A stretch of DNA of 5,763 nucleotides, taken from an uncultured Hymenobacter sp. (GTDB taxonomy: Bacteria > Bacteroidota > Bacteroidia > Cytophagales > Hymenobacteraceae). A program made the translations under genes and the position numbers. Below, in pieces: positions 1-5,763 of the stretch; within the stretch, counting starts at the first letter, position 1; every line of letters begins with the position of its first letter. The notes under the pieces were generated by a model. It was not told where the DNA came from. It worked only from the letters and a program-made list of their open reading frames with translations, and made no database searches. Where the stretch lies: the NCBI GenBank assembly GCA_937871705.1, contig CALMOO010000237.1, forward strand, positions 4,629 through 10,391, given 5' to 3'.

Positions 1-1418
1 CCGTTGTAGCCGCCAAACTCCTGGTGCAGGTGCACAGAAGCCTTGTCGAGCCCCGGCGCGAAGTTGACTTGCACCGCCAAGTTGTGCGGACTGGTGCTGG
101 CAGGCAGCGCCGCTACCTCCTGCACCGTGCCCTCTACCGACTCGGCCGCGCCCAGCGTCACAGTTTTGATGAATAGCGCCGATGTGCCTGTCCATTCGGA
201 AGGCACCATGCCCAGGCGGAAGTCGGGCCGGCCAGGCGCCAGATACTGCTTAATGCCCGGAAAGTAGAAGAAGAAATTGTCGAGATAGCCCCAGGTATCG
301 AAGCTGCCATCGAAGGGGATTTCGCTGCGGTCAGAATTCACTACCAGCTCGTGCTCAATAGCTAGTGCTTTATAGAGCGCCCCCAGCAAGCGCACAAAGC
401 CCAGGTCCGACGCGTTGTGGGTGGCTACCACGCGCGTCAGGTTGGCCTCCGCAGTCGGGTCGAGGTTGAAGTTGAGCTTCACGTACTGCTCCACGGCCGC
501 AATGCGCTCGGTTTGGCTACCGCTAGCGGGCACCTTGGCGGCTTTCAGCACGGTAGCCACCGCCTTCGCCTCGTCTTTGCTCAGCGTATACACGGCCTTG
601 TGCATGGTCTGGCTGGCATCGGCCCAGGTAAACTGGCGCTTGCGGCCCAGGTTGGCCACGTAAGCCAGCTTGTACTCTATCCGGGCCCGGTGGGCTTTGG
701 GGTCCGCAAACTCCTCGTTGTGCAGCGCAGCCAGCGCCGGCACCTGCACGCGTAGAATGCGCTTGCTTGCCGTTAGCGTATCGGTCTGCACCTTGGCCGT
801 CGAGTTATAGAGCTTGGCCTCAAACGTGAGCTGCTCAGGTGAAATCAACTCGAAGGTCACGTCGCGCTCGGGTGTGCCGCCTTGCAGAATTTCGCGGCCA
901 AAGTGGTTCATGCCGCGCTCGCGGGTGTAAAAGAACTCCACTTCGCTACCCACCTCCACGCCGTCGAGCGCGAAAATGCGGTAGCCGCCCGCGCCCTCTT
1001 CGTTTTTAAGCTCCTTCATGCTGGCGGGCTGCACCTCCACTACCTCGCCCCGCGGGCTGATGGTGCGGGCGCGCACCTCAATGGTAGCGCCGCCGGGCAG
1101 CACCGGCACGGCCAGCTTGTTGTACTGCTCAATGCCATCGGCCGAGTTTACCCGCACGATGCGGTGCTCGGTCGTGAACTCGCGCAGGCTCTTGCGCGCT
1201 GGGTCGAAGTAGTACTCCGTGGCCGTAAAGTCCTTGAGCACAATAGCCGGCAGTGCCGCCTCTTCGGGCGAAACGGCCAGGCGCTGGTGGCGCTTCTCGT
1301 CCCAGTGGTAGGCGGCATACCTAAGTTGGGGGGGTAGGGCCAAATTCAGCTTTTTCTGCGCCAAGGCAGAATAGGCGGGCAGCAAGGCACTCAGCAGCAG
1401 CGCGCCACGCAAGGACAT
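1..1418 (-). CDS. DUF3857 protein with degenerate transglutaminase-like domain (3' end outside window)
   Basis: The reading frame is open for 472 codons from the ATG at 1418 to the window edge, with no stop, so the C-terminus is missing. Residues 1-21 form a typical signal peptide (MSLRGALLLSALLPAYSALA, then Q), which fixes the start and predicts export to the periplasm. Residues about 45-235 resemble the beta-rich DUF3857 domain, and about 300-395 resemble the transglutaminase-like fold. The helix that normally carries the catalytic Cys is recognisable (S337-D338 then LLGALYKALAIEHELV at 344-359), but the Cys is replaced by Ser or Asp depending on register. The DNH of the upstream neighbour reads DNF (380-382) and its LDA reads LAP (393-395), so His and Asp also appear lost. 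Family knowledge says nothing firm about substrate. I infer a non-enzymatic binding or partner protein for the intact enzyme encoded 63 bp upstream. No Shine-Dalgarno is visible. A GTG four codons upstream is a less likely start. Confidence 0.92.
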   Translation of the reverse strand, partial: MSLRGALLLSALLPAYSALAQKKLNLALPPQLRYAAYHWDEKRHQRLAVSPEEAALPAIVLKDFTATEYYFDPARKSLREFTTEHRIVRVNSADGIEQYNKLAVPVLPGGATIEVRARTISPRGEVVEVQPASMKELKNEEGAGGYRIFALDGVEVGSEVEFFYTRERGMNHFGREILQGGTPERDVTFELISPEQLTFEAKLYNSTAKVQTDTLTASKRILRVQVPALAALHNEEFADPKAHRARIEYKLAYVANLGRKRQFTWADASQTMHKAVYTLSKDEAKAVATVLKAAKVPASGSQTERIAAVEQYVKLNFNLDPTAEANLTRVVATHNASDLGFVRLLGALYKALAIEHELVVNSDRSEIPFDGSFDTWGYLDNFFFYFPGIKQYLAPGRPDFRLGMVPSEWTGTSALFIKTVTLGAAESVEGTVQEVAALPASTSPHNLAVQVNFAPGLDKASVHLHQEFGGYN

Positions 1419-1481
1419 GGAAGTAACCACTTGAATAAAATATAAAGTAGGATGAGATAGGATAGGCTCGTTCTGGCAAGT

Positions 1482-3425
1482 CTAGGTTTTTTTCTTTTTC
1501 AAAATCACCACCTCGCGGTAAGCCGCCCCCAGCTTATCCACTACCCCATTCCACTGGCCAAACTGCTTGCAAGGCAGCAGCAAGTAGTTCACGGTCAGTT
1601 CGCGGTCCTGAATGATGCGGTCGCCCTGGCGCTCGTAGCTGATGCGGAAGGCCAGCGGGCCAGCCGCATCGCCGGCCTGGATGGCAGCGGGCAGGTAGCT
1701 CACCTCGTAGCCAGCGGGCACCACCAGTTCGGTGCGCGTGTGGTCGGTGTGGGCAAAGTCGTTGGCGCGGGGTAGATGGCGCGTGAGCGAGTCGAGGCGG
1801 TCGTGGGCCAGCGGGCGCTCCAGGCTGAGGTTGACATACAGCTCATCGTCGAGCTTCTGCACGTAGTCTTGCAGGCGATAGTCGTAGGTTAGGCGCAGCG
1901 GCTGGTCGCGGGCGCTGAGGTTTTGCACGGCGTATTTATCCACAAAAAACTTGTTGCTGCCGCGTTCCAGCAAGGCTTTCACGTACTTGGGCTCCTGCAC
2001 CCGGTCGAGGCCAGCCAAGGCATAGCTCTGGTCCACCTTGGCGTAGCCGCTAAAATTCAGCACGCCGGTGCCGTGCAGGCCGGTGCCATCCAGCGTCACC
2101 ACCGAGCGGTCGTCGGCGCCGTTGCGAGCCGGCGCCACCACCGGGATGGGCACCACCTTGCTCTGCTGCCCATCCAGAGCCAACAAGCCTTCCTTACCCT
2201 GAATAAACGCCGAAGGCATCCCAAACGGCGTGTGGTTGCTGGTGGCATCCAGAAACACGTACTGGCCGGGGCTTAGCTCGCAGGTCGAAATCATGTGGTT
2301 GTCCACGCCGGGGGTAGCCAGCTCGGCGTACTTGTAGGGCAAGTTGCGGGTGCCTACCCAGGTCAGGTACGCCTTGAGGCCAGCCAGGCGCAGCATCTCG
2401 GTGGTGAGGTTGGCCATGTCCTTGCAGTCGCCGTAGCGGCGCTCGTACACCAGCCCGGCCGCGTGGGGCACGAAGCCCCGCATGCCCTGCTCGAAGGCGA
2501 TGTAGCGCACATTGTCCTGCACCCAGTAGTAGATACGCCGGGCCTTTTCCTCGGGGGTAGGCGCGCCCGCTACCAGCGAATCGACGCGGTGCTGCAGGCC
2601 TGGGCTGTTGTGAGGCTCAATGCGCCGCACAAAGTCGGCGTACATGGTGTAGAGCTGCGGCACGCCGCCCAGCAGCTGTTGCTGCTTGCCCGCCACCGTT
2701 GCCTGCTCGATATAATACACCAAGTGGGGCAGGTAATAGGCTGCTTTAGGTGCGTCGGCATCGCGCGGCGCGGCCGGCAGGTTGTCGGCCGACCAGCGGT
2801 ACACGACGTTGCTACCCTGCTCTTTCTTGGTGAAGGCAATAGCCAGCTTCTCGGTATTAAACAGCTTGTAATTGAGCTGCACGCCCTTGGGCGCCGTAAT
2901 AGTTACCTCAGCGTGGCGCACCGGCACATAGGAGCCAAAGTAGAAGGGTAGCAAAAACCGCGCGTCCGGATGGCGGCTCGTGTAATCCGTAATGGTGCGC
3001 ACGCCCGGCGCCACTGCCGGAAAGCTAAACGAGGTCATCCGCGTGTCGTCAAAGAACACGCCGTCCTGCATGTCGAACTTGTCTTTGAACGCGGTAACGC
3101 GCAAGGCTTTGTATTTGTCGGTGGTGTTCGGCACTGGCACTAGCGTGCGCGCCTCCAGCTTGAGCAGCTGGTTGAAGTGCGAGCTATATACCTGGTCAAG
3201 CGCGTAGCTAGCCGACTGGTCGCCCAGGTGCACCATATCGTGCCGATGATGCGCCAGCACCTGCACCGAGTCGTGGCGAATCTCGATAGTCAAGTCGGCG
3301 CGCAGGTCTACGTAGGCCGCTTGCTGGCCCGGATACTGGCGCTGCAAGTCGGCTAGCGGCGGTAAGGGTGCTTGGGCGCGAGCCAGCCCGGCCAGCAGCA
3401 CCATAAGCATAGTCAATAATCTCAT
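1482..3425 (-). CDS. Exported DUF3857/transglutaminase-like protein with intact catalytic triad
   Basis: This 647-residue protein starts with a signal peptide (MRLLTMLMVLLAGLARAQA), so it should act in the periplasm or on the outer surface. Residues about 45-215 match the DUF3857 domain in character. Residues about 280-395 are a transglutaminase/papain-fold domain: WVQDNVRYIAFE at 301-312, then GMRGFVP at 314-320, the nucleophile in YGDCKD (Cys334), the His in VDNHM (His377) and the acid in FLDAT (Asp393). Residues about 430-640 form a beta-rich C-terminal region that may be DUF3858-like. The length is normal for proteins of this layout. Such folds can act as proteases, transglutaminases, deamidases or amidases, and the substrate here cannot be told from sequence. 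The gene ends in a Lys-rich tail (LKKKKT) encoded by an A-rich tract. A tandem, degenerate paralogue follows after 63 bp, probably on the same transcript. The upstream gene is separated by a terminator, so this gene likely has its own promoter. Confidence 0.95.
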   Translation of the reverse strand: MRLLTMLMVLLAGLARAQAPLPPLADLQRQYPGQQAAYVDLRADLTIEIRHDSVQVLAHHRHDMVHLGDQSASYALDQVYSSHFNQLLKLEARTLVPVPNTTDKYKALRVTAFKDKFDMQDGVFFDDTRMTSFSFPAVAPGVRTITDYTSRHPDARFLLPFYFGSYVPVRHAEVTITAPKGVQLNYKLFNTEKLAIAFTKKEQGSNVVYRWSADNLPAAPRDADAPKAAYYLPHLVYYIEQATVAGKQQQLLGGVPQLYTMYADFVRRIEPHNSPGLQHRVDSLVAGAPTPEEKARRIYYWVQDNVRYIAFEQGMRGFVPHAAGLVYERRYGDCKDMANLTTEMLRLAGLKAYLTWVGTRNLPYKYAELATPGVDNHMISTCELSPGQYVFLDATSNHTPFGMPSAFIQGKEGLLALDGQQSKVVPIPVVAPARNGADDRSVVTLDGTGLHGTGVLNFSGYAKVDQSYALAGLDRVQEPKYVKALLERGSNKFFVDKYAVQNLSARDQPLRLTYDYRLQDYVQKLDDELYVNLSLERPLAHDRLDSLTRHLPRANDFAHTDHTRTELVVPAGYEVSYLPAAIQAGDAAGPLAFRISYERQGDRIIQDRELTVNYLLLPCKQFGQWNGVVDKLGAAYREVVILKKKKT

Positions 3426-3484
3426 AATGATAAGGTAAGTAAAGCCGAAGATACTGGCTATAAACCTTAAAATTAGAGCCTATT
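3426..3484 (-). promoter_or_regulatory. Probable promoter/leader region of the DUF3857 gene pair
   Basis: This AT-rich stretch sits between the terminator of the upstream unit and the start codon at 3425, so a new promoter is expected here. The minus strand carries TAATTTTA at 3475-3468, one base off the Bacteroidota -7 consensus TAnnTTTG, which would place the start of transcription about 35 bases before the ATG. No TTG -33 element is present at the usual 19-21 bp spacing, so the exact site is a weak inference. No Shine-Dalgarno sequence precedes the ATG. Confidence 0.25.
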
Positions 3485-3519
3485 AAAAAAAGGACAGCAC
3501 TTAGAAAAGCACTATCCTT
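3485..3519 (-). terminator. Rho-independent terminator after the beta-strand repeat gene
   Basis: Read as minus-strand RNA, AAGGAUAGUGC (3519-3509) pairs with GUGCUGUCCUU (3500-3490) in an unbroken 11-bp stem that includes three G-U wobbles. The loop is 8 bases and a run of seven U (3491-3485, two of them inside the stem) follows at once. On the plus strand the three wobbles become A-C mismatches and there is no U run, so the terminator points only one way. It lies 43 bases after the stop codon at 3563. Confidence 0.82.
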
Positions 3520-3562
3520 ATCCCATTATTAGTTTTCACTAATCGAGCCCAAACTACCTTCT

Positions 3563-4798
3563 CTACTTGCTAAAGCGCACCGTGCCGTAGCGCACTTTGA
3601 TGTTGACACTACCCGCGCCCCGGGCCGGCATTCGCCCGCCATACACGCCCAGTACGTCGGCTACTCCGTCGGCACTGCCGCCAGACGACAGCACGCGCAC
3701 CAAGTTTTTGTCGACCAGCAGTTGGCCTTGCTCTGTGCTCACATCAAACTGAAAGCTGGGGGTAGCCTCCGCAAACCCCAACCGAATAGTGCTAAAGCCG
3801 CCATCCAGGTTTATTTGCCGGAAGTTGGCGCCCATATCGCGCACTTCAAACTCGGGGCAGTAGCGCACGGCCATGTCCAAACCTTCGCTCAGCTTATCAA
3901 CGCTAAAGCGCGAATACCCCGACGAGCCGCGCAGGTTGCGCACCGTGCCCAAGGCCACGTCGCCATACTTACTGTGCACCGTCAGGTCGCGCACCGTGCC
4001 CATATCTACATCCGAATAGTTGGTGCGCAACTCTACCTGCTCACCTTCTGCTAGGCGCAAGTGCGCATAGTTTGCTTCTACGCTGGCCTGCTTTACGTGC
4101 GGAATGGTGGCGTCGCCATTGGCAATGCGCACCACGTTGCGCGGCCCATCCAGCCGGGCCGTGCGCAGCGTGCCGTACTCTACTGCCAATTGGGTAGGCC
4201 CTTGCCAATCGCCGACGAGCGTTACATCAGCAAACGAAGCCGCCACCTGCAACGCCGTAGCGCGCGGCAGCCAAATGGTGTAGTTCACCTCGTAGCGCCG
4301 GCCACCACCGCACTTGCCCCGCAACGCTGCGCCAAACTGCGAGCTTACGCTAATGCCACCCGTGCTAGCGTCATAATCGAGGTACTGCACCCCGAGTGCG
4401 TTTAGTATCTGCGTAGCCGCAGCAGGCGTTTCGGCCCGAGCTACCAAGTCCGTTTCTACTCGTATCTCTTTCTTGTCCCAGGCATTAAGTTGCACACGCC
4501 CGTAACGCGTGCTCAGCGCAAAGGCACGCCCTGCCTTACCCACTGCAAACCGGCGGTTTAAGTGCCGATGCTGCTCCACGGGGGGGGTAGCCTGGTCTAC
4601 ATCGGGCTGGTCGGTCGGTCCTTGCTGCCCAGTGTTAGTCTGGGTTGGTTTATCCTGGGTGTCTAAGCTTACTAAGTTCCCCTCTGTAGGTACTGGTAGT
4701 CGGCCCGCAGTCACCACGCCTGCCCAAGCTGACGCAGTTATTCCAAGCCAGCTTACCAGCAGTGCTATACTGCTAATTAGCCTCCGCTTACCGGTCAT
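3563..4798 (-). CDS. Exported DUF4097-like beta-strand repeat (putative adhesin-type) protein
   Basis: From the ATG at 4798 the protein has 411 residues. This start is chosen because it opens a clean signal peptide (TGKRR, a hydrophobic core, then ASAWA before G27). An upstream ATG at 4810 would add four residues, and one at 4849 would overlap the preceding gene by 62 bases and spoil the signal peptide. After a Gln/Thr/Pro-rich linker (about 38-76) comes RYGRVQLNAWDKKEIRVE at 98-115, the usual opening of DUF4097-type repeat proteins in Bacteroidota. Aromatic-led strands then recur with 17-19 residue spacing (Phe189, Tyr208, Asn227 in a Tyr position, Tyr244, Tyr261, Tyr278, Tyr295, Tyr313), as expected for a beta-helix or solenoid. 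The protein ends with RYGTVRFSK. No enzyme motif is visible. Its start overlaps the stop of the anti-sigma-like gene by 11 bases, so the two are probably translationally coupled and work on the same envelope process. The function is inferred to be structural or signal-sensing. Confidence 0.9.
   Translation of the reverse strand: MTGKRRLISSIALLVSWLGITASAWAGVVTAGRLPVPTEGNLVSLDTQDKPTQTNTGQQGPTDQPDVDQATPPVEQHRHLNRRFAVGKAGRAFALSTRYGRVQLNAWDKKEIRVETDLVARAETPAAATQILNALGVQYLDYDASTGGISVSSQFGAALRGKCGGGRRYEVNYTIWLPRATALQVAASFADVTLVGDWQGPTQLAVEYGTLRTARLDGPRNVVRIANGDATIPHVKQASVEANYAHLRLAEGEQVELRTNYSDVDMGTVRDLTVHSKYGDVALGTVRNLRGSSGYSRFSVDKLSEGLDMAVRYCPEFEVRDMGANFRQINLDGGFSTIRLGFAEATPSFQFDVSTEQGQLLVDKNLVRVLSSGGSADGVADVLGVYGGRMPARGAGSVNIKVRYGTVRFSK
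3932..4002. repeat. Pair of 20-bp direct repeats 51 bp apart inside the beta-strand repeat gene
   Basis: Positions 3932-3951 and 3983-4002 agree at 19 of 20 bases. They encode LGTVRNL and MGTVRDL on the minus strand and are offset by exactly 17 codons. They are the best-preserved DNA trace of the repeat unit in the protein, and suggest that neighbouring strands arose by, or are kept similar through, short in-frame duplication or conversion. Confidence 0.7.
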
Positions 4799-5594
4799 GG
4801 CGCAGCGCATTTCCTGATGCTCGCCGGCTATCGGCCAAGGCATATTCACCCCGTGCTTCGCCGTTCAGCGCTGCTTGGGCTGGGCCGTGCAGCTCCAGTT
4901 GCTGGTCTAGAATATCGAGTCTGATTTGCAAGTTGCGGTTCATGGCCGTTAGCACCACTTCCGGCTGCGGGTGCCGGGGCAGTTCACGCTTCAGCCGCTG
5001 GTAGCTCGAATCTAAATCCACCAGCTCGCGGGTCCAATCGGCGGCCGCATCGGGTGCCAGTTGGCTTAGCTCCGCTTTGCGGTCAGCCAATTGGCTCACA
5101 TAGTACGCTTCCATACCATGCACCGCGGTGTCGAGGCGTGCATCCATATTCTGGCTCACGTTGGTCGCTTCCAGTTCACTAGCCGGGGCCAAGTACAGCG
5201 CAGCATCAGCTGCCGTGGTAGTAGCCGTGCCACCAACGTGGGCGGTAGCAACGCCTGCGGGCACCTCACGGCCCGCTTTCCAGGCTTCGCCCAATCCGGC
5301 CGCCAGCACCAATACCGCTAAGGCCGCTACCAGGCTATAACGCTCCAGCCATACCCAGCGCGGGCTGGCTACAGGCTGCTCATCCGGGGCAGAGAACGTA
5401 ACCTGCCGTCCATTTTCACCTGTGCCCGCTGCAACTGGCATAACGCTCATTAGTGGCTCGCTGGCTGCAGTAGCTTCACCATGCAATTCCTTTTCTAATG
5501 CCGTCCACAGCTCAGGGCGCGGCTCGTGCAAGTCGAAGTCGGCCCGGTGCCGCTCCACGTAATTTTCTAGCTTGTCTGGTTTTATATAATTCAT
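4788..5594 (-). CDS. Anti-sigma-factor-like single-pass membrane protein
   Basis: The 268-residue product has no signal peptide at its start. Residues 1-80 are soluble and begin with KLENYVERHRADFDLHEPRP ahead of a Trp at 30, a pattern typical of the cytoplasmic end of proteins encoded after ECF sigma genes in Bacteroidota. One membrane segment follows (about 86-103, SLVAALAVLVLAAGLG), then an Ala/Thr-rich stretch. The helical periplasmic part includes MEAYYVSQLADRKAEL (161-176) and LDSSYQRLKREL (194-205), with QIRLDILDQQLE at 223-234. The role I infer is to hold a sigma factor at the inner membrane and respond to an envelope cue. It lacks the HxxxCxxC zinc motif of classical ZAS anti-sigma factors, so the assignment rests on layout and resemblance. 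The final codons (ATGACCGGTAA in the shared stretch) overlap the start of the next gene by 11 bases. No sigma factor gene is visible in the 169 bases upstream. No Shine-Dalgarno is seen. Confidence 0.85.
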   Translation of the reverse strand: MNYIKPDKLENYVERHRADFDLHEPRPELWTALEKELHGEATAASEPLMSVMPVAAGTGENGRQVTFSAPDEQPVASPRWVWLERYSLVAALAVLVLAAGLGEAWKAGREVPAGVATAHVGGTATTTAADAALYLAPASELEATNVSQNMDARLDTAVHGMEAYYVSQLADRKAELSQLAPDAAADWTRELVDLDSSYQRLKRELPRHPQPEVVLTAMNRNLQIRLDILDQQLELHGPAQAALNGEARGEYALADSRRASGNALRHDR

Positions 5595-5763
5595 GTCGAA
5601 TAGCGCTAAAGCCTGTTTTGGCCGCTGCCGTTCCCGCTGTTAATACGGTTGCTTGGTAGCGAGAGCCAACAGGGCTGGGTGGGACAAGGGGGGTAATAAA
5701 GAGAAACTACTTGTGCTCAGCGAGTTTGATTCCTCAACTTAAGCCGCGCTGCATCGCTAGCTC
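5595..5763. other. Upstream region with no supported gene
   Basis: These 169 bases lie before the anti-sigma-like gene. On the minus strand, two short frames entering from the right edge stop at 5734 (nine codons, ending RGLS) and at 5717 (fourteen codons, ending RNQTR). Either could be the tail of a preceding gene such as a sigma factor, but the pieces are too short to judge. No promoter with both Bacteroidota elements at proper spacing was found. Confidence 0.4.

Noticed and set aside
43..1337. Several plus-strand open frames across the left part of the window.
   Set aside because: They lie opposite a continuous minus-strand frame of 472 codons with a signal peptide and recognisable domains, and their translations look like no protein family.
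1447..1466. Short repeated GATAGGATAGG-like sequence between the two DUF3857 genes.
   Set aside because: It has only two imperfect units and forms no hairpin, so it is not worth calling a repeat element.
1419..1481. A promoter before the degenerate DUF3857 gene, with TATATTTT near 1443-1436 as a -7 element.
   Set aside because: The only upstream TTG is about 32 bp away instead of 19-21. Co-transcription with the preceding gene is simpler.
2295..2951. A 218-codon open frame on the plus strand, antisense to the active DUF3857 gene.
   Set aside because: Its translation is rich in His, Val, Gly and Ala with no domain or signal. It mirrors GC-rich codon use of the well-supported gene on the other strand, as do the other plus-strand frames in the window.
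4799..4849. A longer version of the beta-repeat protein starting at 4849.
   Set aside because: The extra 17 residues would sit ahead of a clean signal peptide and increase the overlap with the preceding gene to 62 bases. The start at 4798 fits better.
5640..5690. Possible hairpin (TTGG/CCAA) upstream of the anti-sigma-like gene.
   Set aside because: The stem is only about 4 bp with no U run, well within chance.
5717..5763. The C-terminal end of an ECF sigma factor gene at the right edge.
   Set aside because: Only 9 or 14 codons are available in the candidate frames and neither shows a diagnostic motif. The expectation comes from context alone.

Overview
The window looks like chromosomal DNA of a GC-rich member of the Bacteroidota, most like Hymenobacter and relatives (Hymenobacteraceae, Cytophagales). 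The reasons are a base composition near 60% GC by eye, genes without clear Shine-Dalgarno sequences, and protein families typical of this phylum: DUF3857/transglutaminase proteins and an anti-sigma-like membrane protein followed by a DUF4097-type beta-strand repeat protein. The genus is an inference from style and was not tested by a search.

All four genes lie on the minus strand, so transcription runs from the right end to the left. First (5594-4788) is a 268-residue single-pass membrane protein with an acidic and aromatic N-terminal cytoplasmic segment and a helical periplasmic part, resembling the proteins that follow ECF sigma factor genes in Bacteroidota. Its last 11 bases overlap the start of the second gene (4798-3563), which encodes a secreted protein with a ladder of Tyr-centred beta-strand repeats at a 17-residue period. 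A convincing Rho-independent terminator (3519-3485) closes this two-gene unit. Any partner sigma factor gene would lie beyond position 5763 and is not seen.

After a 137-bp AT-rich intergenic gap comes a second unit of two tandem DUF3857-family genes. The first (3425-1482, 647 residues) is a complete periplasmic protein with an intact papain/transglutaminase-type Cys-His-Asp triad. The second (1418 to beyond position 1) has the same layout, but all three triad positions appear to be replaced, so it reads as a catalytically dead partner. It is cut off by the left edge of the window. The two are 63 bp apart, with no terminator visible between them, and lie in the same reading frame.

Together the window holds an envelope-facing regulatory/structural pair next to an active-plus-inactive transglutaminase-like pair. 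All four products are predicted to act at or beyond the inner membrane. No substrate or signal can be read from the sequence. No RNA genes, mobile elements or CRISPR arrays were found.
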